Assembly: GCA_051453625.1 (NCBI GenBank)
Contig: JBOZIK010000001.1
Location: forward strand, 39,170,526 to 39,218,790
Reading direction: 5' to 3'
DNA: 48,265 nucleotides
Source of the DNA: Welwitschia mirabilis
Lineage: Eukaryota; Gnetophyta; Gnetopsida; Welwitschiales
Shown: positions 11,055 through 21,435 of the stretch, piece after piece
Position numbering within the stretch: the stretch's first letter is position 1
How the letters are laid out: each line of letters begins with the position of its first letter
Made by a program: the position numbers and the translations under genes
Notes under the pieces: model-generated
What the model saw: the letters and a program-made list of their open reading frames with translations, nothing else
Database searches by the model: none
Told to the model about the DNA's origin: nothing

Positions 11055-11800
11055 GGTTCATGAGGTTTCCTCTACAAGGAAAATCTATAAGTTGTTTTGT
11101 ATGTGGAGTTAGCTCACTATAAAAGTAGTCTATTAGTTCTGTTAATGAAAAAGCATCTACTAGATTAGAATGATAGGCTACAAATAAATGCTCATATGTA
11201 GAGGCATAGTCTTCATTTGGTTTTCCTTTTTTTCTTTTTTTTAAATAATTTCTTTACTCATAAATCTCTTTACAAAGGTTTCTTAGACTTGATCCAATGT
11301 TTTTAAGCTTTTGTGGGGTATTGTTTTTAGCCAACATTTTGCTTTATCCTTTAATTTCATGGGAAAGATTACCATATATGTTCTATTAGTTTTTTTTTTC
11401 TTTCCATTTCTTGAGGTAAGAATTAATTGTTTTATGTTTGCTATGTATTAANNNNNNNNNNNNNNNNNNNNNNNNNNNNNNNNNNNNNNNNNNNNNNNNN
11501 NNNNNNNNNNNNNNNNNNNNNNNNNNNNNNNNNNNNNNNNNNNNNNNNNNNGGGTAAGATTACAATATTTGTTATATCAGTTATTTTTTTTTTTTCGATT
11601 TCTTGAGGTAAGGATTAATTGTTTTATGTTTGCTATGTGTTGAAGGGAGTTCTCATCATCTTCTCCATTAAAAATTAGGTATGCATTTAAATTTTTAAGC
11701 TCAACGTCATCTCCTAAGGGTAGGTTAAAAGGGGTTGGAGTCTCTCATGTCTTGTTAGCCAATAATTCCCTTAGGATAAGAGTTGCATTAGGATTAGAGG
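11055..11800 (-). pseudogene. Gag of element I, N-terminal and capsid region (gap 11452-11551)
   Basis: The minus strand reads the gag start with a GDDVELKNLNAY motif near 11700, then capsid motifs FPMKLKDKAKCWLKTIPHKS near 11350, KPNEDYASTYEHLFVAYHSN and LTELIDYFYSELTPHTKQL, ending near 11055. These match the two halves of the H gag at 4236-5542 and 15046 onward. A 100-N run with about 90 bases repeated on either side interrupts it and stops are present. It would have formed the particle core. Confidence 0.75.
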
Positions 11801-12493
11801 ATTTTAAGAGGCACTTGATATTGTAAATTGATTATCCCCCTCTGTAGGGTTTTCATTAAGAAAATTTAATTAAAAAAAAACAAAATTTGGAAGAAGGATT
11901 AAGTGCACCTGGAGATTTATTTTCCGATTCATTTTCTATGTCCATCAGTTCCTCGTTAATGTTCTTCTCTATTAGCAACCTTTCTTTCTAATATCTTTTC
12001 TCTATGTTGACAATGTCATAGCATCCTACAATCAGCAAATAATAGAAAACAAGATAAAGAACAACATATCATCATCCTGTCTATCATGGGGACGACAGAA
12101 GGGATGACACACACAGAAACTAGAAAATCAAAAATATAACAGAAATCAAAATAGAAAGTAGAAAAACTTAGAAAATAGGACTATTTTCCACCTAGTCATT
12201 TGGATAGCACAGGAGACAACAGAGACTAATTTATTATAGAAAAATTTAAAATCTAAAAGTACAACTAAAAATAAAATAGAAAACTAAAATTACACACTGT
12301 CGTCCTATCTGTTGTGGGGATGATAGAAAGGATAACCACTATTTTTCTATAAAAAATTAAAACTTAAAACGAGAAAAATAAAAATTGAGTAATAAAAAAT
12401 AGAAAAATGAAAAAAAAATAAAAACTGAGAAACCAAGAAAATAAAAACCGAGGACTGAAAAACCAAAAAATAAAAACCACAAATAGAAAACCT
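11801..12493 (-). repeat. Leader of element I, duplicate block
   Basis: Non-coding 5' leader, T-rich on the sense (minus) strand, repeated from 13162-13838. It holds two copies of a 28-30 base imperfect palindrome (12071-12098 and 12297-12326) and A-rich low-complexity sequence near 12360-12480. The duplicate unit 11631-12493 begins and ends at matching points of 12982-13838, and the boundary is the N run 12494-12981. Confidence 0.65.
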
Positions 12494-12981
12494 NNNNNNN
12501 NNNNNNNNNNNNNNNNNNNNNNNNNNNNNNNNNNNNNNNNNNNNNNNNNNNNNNNNNNNNNNNNNNNNNNNNNNNNNNNNNNNNNNNNNNNNNNNNNNNN
12601 NNNNNNNNNNNNNNNNNNNNNNNNNNNNNNNNNNNNNNNNNNNNNNNNNNNNNNNNNNNNNNNNNNNNNNNNNNNNNNNNNNNNNNNNNNNNNNNNNNNN
12701 NNNNNNNNNNNNNNNNNNNNNNNNNNNNNNNNNNNNNNNNNNNNNNNNNNNNNNNNNNNNNNNNNNNNNNNNNNNNNNNNNNNNNNNNNNNNNNNNNNNN
12801 NNNNNNNNNNNNNNNNNNNNNNNNNNNNNNNNNNNNNNNNNNNNNNNNNNNNNNNNNNNNNNNNNNNNNNNNNNNNNNNNNNNNNNNNNNNNNNNNNNNN
12901 NNNNNNNNNNNNNNNNNNNNNNNNNNNNNNNNNNNNNNNNNNNNNNNNNNNNNNNNNNNNNNNNNNNNNNNNNNNNNNNNN
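12494..12981. other. Assembly gap (488 N)
   Basis: Run of N separating the two copies of the leader/gag-start block of element I. Confidence 0.99.
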
Positions 12982-13161
12982 TTGCTATGTGTTGAAGGGA
13001 ATTTTCATCATCTTATCCATTAAAAATTAGGTAAGAATTTAAATTTTTAATCTCAAAGTCATCTTCTAAAGATAGGTTAAAAGGGATTGAAATCTCTTAT
13101 TTCTTGTTAGCTAATAATTCCCTTAGGTTAAGATTTGCATTAGGATTAGGGGGTTTTGAGA
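12982..13161 (-). pseudogene. Start of element I gag, duplicate copy
   Basis: Second copy of the first part of gag (compare 11631-11800), read on the minus strand from about 13155, cut off by the N run at 12981. Too short to say more than that it is the same gag start. Confidence 0.6.
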
Positions 13162-13940
13162 GGCACTTGATATTGTAAATTGGTTCTCTTCCTCTATAGG
13201 ATTTTCATTAAAAAAATTTAATTTAAAAAAAAATTGGAAGGAGGATTGAGTGCACCTGGAGATTTATTTTCTGATTCATTTTCTATGTTCATCAGTTCTT
13301 CGTTAATGTTATTCTCTATTAGCAACCTTTCTCTCTAATACCTTTTCTCTATGTTGATCATGTCATAGCATCTTAAAATCAGCAAATAATAGAAAACAAG
13401 ATAAAAAACAACATAACATCATTCTATCTATTATGGAGACGACAGAAGAGATAACACATACAGAAACCAAAAAATCAAAAATAGAACAGAAACCGAAACA
13501 GAAAGCAAAAAAACTTAGAAAACAGGATTGTTTTCCACCTAGTCATCTGGATGGCATAGGAGACAACAAAGATTAATTTATTATTAAAAAAATAAAATTT
13601 AAAAATAAAACTAAAAATAAAATAGAAAACTAAAATTACACATTATTGTCCTGTCTGTTGTGGGGATGACAGGAATGATAACCACTATTTTTCTATAAAA
13701 AATCAAAACTTAAAACCAGAAAAATAAATACTGAGAACCAAAAAATCGAAAAAATGAAAAAAAATAAAAACCAAGAAACCAAAAAAATAAAAACTGAGGA
13801 CTAAAAAACCAAAAAATAAAAACCACAAATAGAAAACCTATGATTTTTAATAAAAATACAAATCGCTACAGATAAATAATCGAATAGAAATCTGATGTGC
13901 TCATACAAATGATAACAACCCTCATACTCCTCAATAGCCT
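13162..13940 (-). repeat. 5' leader of element I
   Basis: Untranslated leader between primer-binding site and gag on the minus strand, about 780 bases. It contains A-rich runs of the AACCAAAAAATAAAAA kind on the plus strand and two imperfect palindromes (13418-13446 and 13643-13672), each able to fold to a stem of about nine pairs. Leaders of LTR retrotransposons usually carry packaging and dimerisation signals; assigning such a role to these palindromes is inference. Confidence 0.6.
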
Positions 13941-13959
13941 TCCTCAGCAATAGCACTAA
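13941..13959 (-). promoter_or_regulatory. Primer-binding site of element I (decayed tRNA-Asp type)
   Basis: The minus strand reads TTAGTGCTATTGCTGAGGA two bases after the LTR end. Plant Athila/Tat elements carry TTGGCGCCGTTGCCGGGGA, complementary to the 3' end of tRNA-Asp. All six differences are C-to-T or G-to-A changes, and most fall at CpG or CpNpG-like positions, as expected from deamination of methylated cytosine. The site fixes the 5' LTR end, the strand and the lineage. Confidence 0.75.
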
Positions 13960-13961
13960 TT

Positions 13962-15045
13962 TGCTGTAGTGTTTACTTTTTGCAAGTGCTTAAGTTTAAA
14001 AGGATTTTATCATTCATATAATAAATAGATATCTTACACAATATAGCACACTAGTATCAGTGCGAGTAGGCCTGAAATGTCATATTCACATTAAAGACTA
14101 TGAGATGGGACTCGGATTACTTTGCAAAAGAATAATAGGAATTAAAAATAAAGAATAATGCAAGAAATAAAATGTACAATGCAAATACAAGATGCAACCT
14201 AATCTAACACGCAATGCAAAATGTAACTAACACTACTTGCTTTCAACCTTAACAAAGGCTATTCTTGATAATCTATATCAGCCAAGAAATTGTTACTAGA
14301 TCAATGCAATATATACTATAAGGGTTATTAGAAAATCTACAATATAAACATAAAAATAAAATAAAGTTTATATTAAAAATAAATAATAAGCATCTTAGTT
14401 ACAAAATAGTCGGGTCTCAATGAAGGATACATAGCCCTTCACCAAGTGCATGTCTTTCTACAACACTCAAGATGGATCTATTACTCTTTGATCTCCTATC
14501 ATGAGAATTTTTGGTGCAACGAAGATGAGAAAGAGAGTTGAAGGGGGATTTATTATAATAACTCATAGCAAAAAAAGACAAACAAAAGGTACGGTTAAGT
14601 GCACTCTTTTACATAAATGAAACGAAAAAAATGGTCAAGGATCACTGTCAGAGTCGATTACATATTAGTGTCATTCATACTATCATCTGAACAACAAGGG
14701 AGATGACAGCTTATTACAAAAGATGATTTAGAGTGATAGCTCAGCAGTCCATATTAGCATGTAAATATGTCATCAACTTGCCTATCATGGGAATGAAAGA
14801 GGGAACGGTGATCTTCTTTAATCATTTTCTTAAGGAGAAACTTAGTATTTTTATTAATAATCCTTCTCCAAAGCTCTGTGAATCAGAATGTGTATTTAAT
14901 ACATTAAATCTAGGTAAGAATCACATATTTTTAAGATTTCCTATTGAATATTCAAAATCCTCAGAATTGCACTTAAACCTGTGTAAAAGTCTTAGAAAAT
15001 AACTCATAAAACCCCATCAAATAACCACAAATTGACAGTGTAATA
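13962..15045 (-). mobile_element. 5' LTR of gypsy element I (minus strand, 1084 bp)
   Basis: Complete LTR without gaps. On the minus strand it starts at 15045 (TATTACACTGTC, from TGTTGC...) and ends ...CACTACAGCA at 13962, two bases before the primer site. It aligns along its length with the 3' LTR 5543-6608 and, read on the opposite strand, with LTRs 2290, 23290, 29883 and 46960-47987. The starting TG has decayed to TA. An open frame at 14733-15002 on the plus strand is antisense to the LTR and is not a gene. Confidence 0.85.
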
Positions 15046-15050
15046 GAATG
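15046..15050. repeat. Target-site duplication of element I, right side
   Basis: GAATG directly after the outer end of the I 5' LTR. It pairs with AAATG at 5538-5542 (one G/A difference). Beyond it the H gag resumes in the frame in which it stopped on the left side. Confidence 0.65.
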
Positions 15051-16260
15051 CTTCTTAATCAAAATTCATTCTAATTTAATAGATACTTTCACAAAAGAAC
15101 AACCAATAAATTACTTTTATATGGACTAAACAGCCAAACAGAATAACTCATAGATTTCTCTTATGGTGAAAACCTAATAAACCTCACATTAGAAAATTCT
15201 TAGAAACCATTATAAGTACTTATTAAGGTAAGACAAACTTAGCCAAAATTAACATCGAGAGATAATTGCACTGTAGGATAAATCATCAAAGATTTAAAGG
15301 AAGTAAAACAAGAAAAGAAAGTAAACAAAATAGAAGACAAACCTAAAAATTTTATTAAAGTATTCACAATAACTTTGAATAAATATATTGAAATGATTCT
15401 AGATGTAAAATCAGTAATCAAAAATAGTGTTGTGATAAATGTAACTTATGTGAAGATAACTATAACATAACCAAGGATTGTCCACTATTACCAACCTTCA
15501 AGGAGAGAATATATGAAGAAGTTTATGCTTTCAATAAAAAATTTTCAAACTTTTAATACCAAAACCAAAATTAGTCACAAATTAGGATGCATATACAATC
15601 TAATTTCAAATCTTTGACAATAAATTTAAAAATTTTCAAACCAATTTTTAACCTTTCAAAAATCGATTTGAAAATTTAAACTTCAACTAATTTCATTAAA
15701 TTAAAATGATTCACTCAAAAATGTTATAGATAAACTTAGGAAATCATAAAAAAAACAAACTTTAACATTAAAAACTTAGTAAATGTCCTTGAAAAAACCA
15801 TATTAGCAAATCAAAGACCACAACGATCATTAGCAATACAACCTCTATAGAATTCTAATAAAGTAAGAAAAAAATATAAGCTTGTAACATGAAGTGGACA
15901 TGAAACAAACCCTCCTCCTTATGAAGCATTAACCTCCCAAAATAACATTAGAGATGATGAGGAAAAAGAGGATATCAAAATACTAAAAAATCATTCCCTT
16001 CTCATGACAAAATTAAAAAGACAATTTCTTATGAAACAGAAAATAAACCAGCTACCCCTTGGCTTAGTAGGCTTAACGCTAATCCAACTTTTGATGAACA
16101 TCTCAAAATCTTAATGCAAAATATGAGTATAAACTTATAATTCTAGAAACTTTTAAGAAAATCCAAAGTATTCTAATCTTTGGAAAGACTTAATAAGAAA
16201 AAAATAAAAATGAATTATTCCTAACAAAGTTTTTTTAGCTCAATCTCTCACAAACTTAAT
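15046..16260 (+). pseudogene. Gag C-terminal half of element H, with zinc knuckle
   Basis: Continues the gag cut at 5542. It begins with an IKIHSNLIDTF segment that corresponds to VAYHSNLVDAF in the gag of I. A CCHC-type knuckle lies at 15440-15481 (CNLCEDNYNITKDC). The family spacing is C-X2-C-X3-H-X4-C; here the His is Tyr and one extra residue precedes the last Cys. It is followed by PLLPTFKERIYEEV. Further on come a LEKTILANQRPQ motif and an acid-rich tail near 15950. Many stops. It would have bound the genomic RNA. Confidence 0.72.
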
Positions 16261-16690
16261 GTTATAAAAATCTCCAAAATTTAAGAATTCATAGGTAGTA
16301 ATAGTTAGTGTTACATTGGAGGAAAATAAAATAATTAAAAGGGTTTTAATCAACATTGGAGCAAGTGTCAATATTATGCCATTACACATTTGTAAGAGGC
16401 TTGGTTTAGAAGGTAAAATGGAGCCAACTTAAATTATATTAGAAGTAGTAGATACATTAGTTAAGAAACCCTTAGGAGTTATCAAAGATTTAGTAATCCA
16501 AATTGAAGGGGCATTCTATTTGATAGATATGGTTATAACAGAGGTTGAACATAATAAAGACTACCCATTACTTTTGGAAAAGCCTTCTATGAAATAGCCC
16601 ATTGCATTATCAATATAAGAACTAGAATGATGGAGTATCACTTAAAAAATAAAAATTTTTCAATTAGAGTTTTTGGTACAGCTAAGAAGG
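16261..16690 (+). pseudogene. Retropepsin region of element H pol
   Basis: Encodes VLINIGASVNIMPLHICKRL at 16343-16402, so the catalytic Asp of D-T-G is replaced by Asn (N-I-G). It continues with KMEPT, VVDTLVKKPLGVIKDLVIQI and DYPLLLEKPS, the same order as the protease of I at 8991-9640. A stop after MEPT and others downstream break it. Without the Asp the protease could not act even if translated. Confidence 0.78.
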
Positions 16691-17260
16691 GCTTAGGTGA
16701 TAAATGGAATGTAAAAAATAAAATTAAACCAACCTTATTCCTACAACATCATCCTTTTGAAGATATATGACTAATGTCACATGAATCTACACTTTATGAT
16801 GATCCATTTAAAATTAAAAACTTAAAATCTTTTGATATATCCAAATTTGAGCATGCAAAAAATTATCTCTTAGCTCAAAATAAAGAAGAAATAAAACCCT
16901 TAGTCTGCAATGAAGTCCAACTATTAAGAACAAATGAAAAATCACACTTTAAGGGAGGTCGTCCACTACATGAATCTATAATAGAAACTAAAAATATTAA
17001 TTTGAATTTAACTCTGAAAAACCTTTCTAGTGGATTAAAGTATATTTTCTTTATAACAATTAGAATAAACCTATAATAATTAATGAAAATCTCTTCTCTG
17101 AATAAGAGTCAACCTTAATCTCCCTTTTGACTTTTAAAATTTATGCATTCGCTTAGTCTCATAAAGATTTATCTGACCTGTTATATAACTACCAAAAAGA
17201 TTAAATCTAGCACTTTAACAACTAATATATGCTACAATCATTTATGCTATATCAGATAGT
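16691..17260 (+). pseudogene. Protease-RT linker of element H pol
   Basis: Single copy of the hydrophilic linker that is repeated in element I: KPTLFLQHHPFED, an open stretch 16774-17076 with SFDISKFEHAKNYLLAQNKE, NEVQLLRTNEKSHFKGGR and ETKNINLNLTLKNLS. It lies between protease and RT. No known catalytic motif. Confidence 0.6.
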
Positions 17261-18000
17261 AAATGAGTTACTCCCTTAATCATAGTACCAAAAAAGGATG
17301 GAAAATGGAAAGAATACATAGATTTTAGAAAACTGAATGATGTTAGAAAAAAGGATCATTGTCCCGTATTCTTTCTTGACCAAAAACTTAATAGAATTTA
17401 GGGACTTGCTTTTTATTGCTTTTTATATGGATATAGCAGTTATAATTAGGTTTGTATAGCTAGCAAATACTAGGCTAAGACAACTTTTACTTTGCCTTTT
17501 GGGATGTTTGCTGTTAGATGAATGCCTTTTAGATTATGGAATACTCGTAAGACTTTTCAGCATGCTATGATAGGTATTTTCATGGATATGTTAGAGGACT
17601 TAATATAAATTTTTATGGATGACTTTTCAATCTTTGGAGAATTCTTTGATCAAATCTTAGAAATATTAGAAAAGTCCATGATAGATGCATAGAGTATGAC
17701 TCACATTTAATTTGGAAAAAGAGCTTATTTTTAGTTGATAATGAAATAGTCATAGGTCATTACATTTTTAAAAGAGAAATTAAGATGAATCCTAATTAAG
17801 TAATTATCATTAAAATCTTAACTCATTTAACTAATATTAAGCAACTTCAATCTTTTCTTGGACATCATGGTTTTTACCACTGCTTCATATAAGAGTATGC
17901 TAAAATCTGTAAACCCCTCCACTTATTACTAGAAAGAGAAGTAAAATTTGAATGAAACAAATCTTGTCAACTTGATTTTAATACACTTAAATAGAAAATT
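17261..18000 (+). pseudogene. Reverse transcriptase of element H pol
   Basis: Ty3/gypsy RT in several frames. VPKKDGKWKEYIDFRKLND opens the domain near 17288, then KKDHCPVFFLDQKLNRI and FYCFLYGYSSYN (17412-17450). The first catalytic Asp of the usual L-D-G-Y-S is Tyr here (L-Y-G-Y-S). MPFRLWNTRKTFQHAM follows near 17524, then the second catalytic box FMDDFSIFGEFFD at 17612 onward, with both Asp present. SFLGHHGFYHCFI near 17850 corresponds to the RT end (SFLGHAGFYRRFI). Stops and frameshifts make it inactive. It would have copied the RNA to DNA. Confidence 0.85.
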
Positions 18001-18039
18001 TCCTCTACATCTATTTTAAAACGACCTAACTAGGATAAG

Positions 18040-18440
18040 AATTTTTAACTAATGTGTGATACCAATAATGTTGCTATAGGTTGGGTGCTTAAAAAGAAAT
18101 ATGAAAATGATTTCAAAGTCATATCTTTTCATAGTAAAACATTATACAAAGCTCAAACAAATTACACAACTACCAAGAGAGAGATATTAGTGATAATCTT
18201 TCACCTTAATAATCTTAAACATTATCTTTTAGGATTTCACACAAACATCTATGCGAATCATGCAATGATGAAATACTTGATGACTAAGAAAGATTCTAAT
18301 TCTAGGTTGATTAAGTGGATCCTCTTGATGTAAGAATTTGATCTTGCCATCATAGTAAGGCAAAGAAACATAAGAACATAGTAGATCACTTATCACATCT
18401 TTCTTTTTCTTTTGATGATCTTTCTATCAATAATTCTTTC
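18040..18440 (+). pseudogene. RNase H domain of element H pol
   Basis: The longest clean domain in the window. The open stretch 18052-18333 encodes MCDTNNVAIGWVLKKKYEND, ISFHSKTLYKAQTNYTTTKR, EILVIIFHLNNLKHYLLG and HAMMKYLMTKKDSNSRLIKW, matching family motifs such as CDASDYAVGAVL, NYTTTEKELLAVV and KYLLSKKDAKPRLIRW. It includes the first Asp and the Glu of the active site. After a stop and a frameshift it continues with KNIVDHLSHL (family VVADHLSRL). It would have removed RNA from the RNA:DNA hybrid. Confidence 0.88.
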
Positions 18441-18639
18441 CTAGATGAATAACTATTTGTTGTGTTTCTACTCATCCCTCTTCATGATATGTTGATATTA
18501 TCAGCTATCTTGTTACTTTAAAAACATTATAAAATTGGAGTCATAATGAAAGAAAATATTTTCTCCATAGAATAGGTAACTATGAGTGGATAGGGCCCCA
18601 TCTTTATCATAGGTGTAAGGACTAAATTATGAGAAAATG

Positions 18640-19505
18640 TATACCAGAATGAGAAAAATTTGATATCCTTCATCCTTATTATGGTAGTGTTTATGGTGGA
18701 TATTTTAGCAATAAAAAGATATCCATAAAAATTCTTCATTTTGGATTTTATTAACTTAGTCTTTTTCAAGACTCTCATGATTATTCTAGAAGATGTCATG
18801 CATGCTAATATTTTAGTAGTCTTTTACAATCATATTAAATTTCCCTCAAATCTATTTTTGAGTTTGGACCTTTTAATTATTGGAAATTAATTTCATGAGT
18901 CCAATTAAACCATATTCTATAAATAAAAGTTATATTTTAATGGCTATTGATTATGTGACTAAATGGGTTAAAGTAGTTCGTACTTCCTTAAATAATGTTC
19001 AAATCATTTGTAACATGTTAGAACTTAAATTTTTCAATGTTTTGGCTTTTCTTGAATAACTATTAGTAATTAAGGAATCCATTTCATAAATCATATTTTT
19101 AAAAAACTTCTTTTATCCATTATAATATAACATCGAGTACTTATTCTTATCATCCTCAAATGAATGGAAAAGCTAAAAATGTTAACAAAGAAATAAGAAA
19201 TCGTGGGCTTTTAAACTAAATTATGTTCTTTAAACTTACTATATAGCTTGGCATAATTCACTTGATTTTTCACCTTATAAACTTGAATATGGTAAAGTCT
19301 GTGTTTTACCTACTGATGTTTGTTATAATACTTATCATTTTATACATCAACTTAACCTTTTAACTTTAGGAGAGTTTTAAAAATCATTTAGCTCAATTAG
19401 ATCATTTAGATAAGAAACAAACTCAATCTATTCATCATTAACTTATTTCCAAAGCCCAAAATAAGTTCAAACATGATAAAAAGTTAATCTTAAGAACTTT
19501 GAAAT
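18640..19505 (+). pseudogene. Integrase zinc-binding and core domains of element H pol
   Basis: The N-terminal HHCC domain is readable near 18663-18810: HPYYGSVYGGYFSNKK, KILHFGFY and a final CHAC, with at least one zinc-ligand His changed. The rve core follows near 18945: LMAIDYVTKWVKVV with the first catalytic Asp, later HFINHIFKKLL, SYHPQMNGKAKNVNKEI near 19145-19195 and SPYKLEYGKVCVLPTDV near 19275. In the NGKAK position the family has Glu as third catalytic residue; here it is Lys. The second Asp box is not readable. Frame changes and stops are frequent. GKxCxLP is typical of the Athila/Tat lineage. Confidence 0.82.
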
Positions 19506-19740
19506 TGGTCAACTAGTCTTATTATACAATACTAGGGTACATCTTTTATATAATGAGTTGAACTCAAAATGGTTAGATCCTTATCTTATTAAGAAATTAC
19601 ATTCTAATGAATTTGTTGAGATTTATGACTTAACCACTAAAGATATTTAGAAAGTTAATGAAAAATGGTTAAAAATATACAAGCAACCTTCTGATGTAAA
19701 CATGATAGAAGAACTAGTCTTGCAGGTTTCCCTCAATTAA
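19506..19740 (+). pseudogene. Integrase C-terminal (GPY/F-type) end of element H pol
   Basis: Encodes LLYNTRVHLLYNELNSKWLD, then PYLIKKLHSNEFVEIYDLTT and KVNEKWLKIYKQPSDVNMIE, matching the GPY/F region of chromovirus- and Athila-type integrases (W-x-G-P-Y/F). Here GPY is DPY; the duplicate copy at 21436 keeps GPY. An in-frame TAG before KVNE is present in both copies. Confidence 0.72.
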
Positions 19741-21335
19741 GAGGAATTTTTCCCTACCACTATTTGAATTTTCTCTTAGCTTATTCTTATGAATACCTTT
19801 ATGATATTACTTGATCATCTTTAAAAAATGACTTATGTATTTATTTTATTTCGATAACTAGTCTTTATACTTGAGCATTTTACAATGGTAAGATTGGATT
19901 CACCCAATATTAAGAAATTCATAGGTCTATTAACTTCATTTTGAAGGAAGATGCTTTATGTATTATATTTTTCTCAATAATGAAAGGTCTTATATTGTTT
20001 AGGAATGTTATTTTCTATCTTTCATCTTATTACTTCATCTTCGTCCTGATCATGTGGAATTTATTTTTAGTTAATATTAAAAAATAAAAAGAAAATAAAA
20101 GAAGAGAAGAAAAAAGACCATAATGTTTTATATCTAAGATAGCTCAAAAACATGGTCACCATGATGTCCTACCATAAGTACACCTAGGCAAATTTTCCTA
20201 TGAGGAGCCTTTGGCAGTATAATATGTTAGCTATGGGAACTCCATTGGGAGGTCAGTTGACCATGCTTCATGGGTTCTTACTTCTCTAACTATAGTTGTA
20301 CTTCCCTTATCATTGATAGTAAAATAATAAAAACTTTGAGGCTATGGGATCAATGGTATTCCTGGTGTCATCATAGGCATTGCTTATTTTCTAGACTCTT
20401 AGTCTTTTCACATGATCATTTTATTTCTAAGAATTCAATTGTTTATTTAAGATGTAATTAGGTGAGTTAATTTTTAAATAACTCTTTAATCTTATGACTT
20501 ATTATTTAAAGTATTTAATTTTTAGCATCATCATAACCACAAACTTATCGAATGGAACTTTACATATTTATACAGAAAGTGATGCATTTTAAATCAAGTG
20601 ATGTTATGATTTTTCTATAGGTATCTACTAGGTTAAAATTTAGGGTAGATAGGCTATCATTTTCATGTTTTTTACATCCATTTTTCTATTTTCGTTTATT
20701 ATTCAGTAAGTTATTTCAAAGTCATTTTGATATTTTTTTATCGTTTTAAAACCTTAACATTTAATAGTTTTATGCCTTAGTTTTTAATAAAGAGTTGATT
20801 TCCTGATTAGATGAGTTTTATTACAAATTTTGTAATGTTTATTTTTAGTCTTTTAGATTCCTACACACTATTCATAATCATTTATTTTGTTAAGGCACAT
20901 TTGTTAGGCACTCATAGATTTGCTTCATCTAGTTAACACATTTTCATTGTTTACTCTTTTCATATTTTTTAGAATTCTTCCTAAATCTTTATTTTTTAAA
21001 TCTGACATTTCTACACTTAGCTTTGTACTAAATTTATCAATTTTCAAAATTCAAAAACATGCATTATTCACCTTCTGATGTGGACATCATAAACTTATCT
21101 CATTTCTTTGCTTCATTAGCCAATATGGGATGTATTGTTTTTCTTGGGAAAGGGCAAGACTCATTTTTATAATTTTTATACTAATTTATAAGGTTATTTT
21201 AGAGCTTTTATCAGACATAATTTTTGCAATCTTTACTCCATACACACGATGCGCTACATTTTATTCTGCTATGTGATATGTTTGAGATTATTTATAAGCC
21301 TACTTTATAACTTCCAAATTAATTTTTTAAAAGAT
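19741..21335 (+). mobile_element. 3' non-coding region of element H (copy 1)
   Basis: Sequence between integrase and polypurine tract, without a supported open frame. Short frames such as 20270-20461 look random. It matches, on the opposite strand, 6623-7775 in element I and, on the same strand, 29236-29865 in F1. With the integrase end it forms a unit (19565-21335) that is repeated at 21436-23221. Athila-like elements can carry an env-like ORF here; I see none. Confidence 0.65.
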
Positions 21336-21435
21336 NNNNNNNNNNNNNNNNNNNNNNNNNNNNNNNNNNNNNNNNNNNNNNNNNNNNNNNNNNNNNNNNN
21401 NNNNNNNNNNNNNNNNNNNNNNNNNNNNNNNNNNN

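Noticed and set aside
14733-15002. 89-residue plus-strand frame
   Set aside because: It lies antisense inside the I 5' LTR, and other LTR copies do not keep it open.
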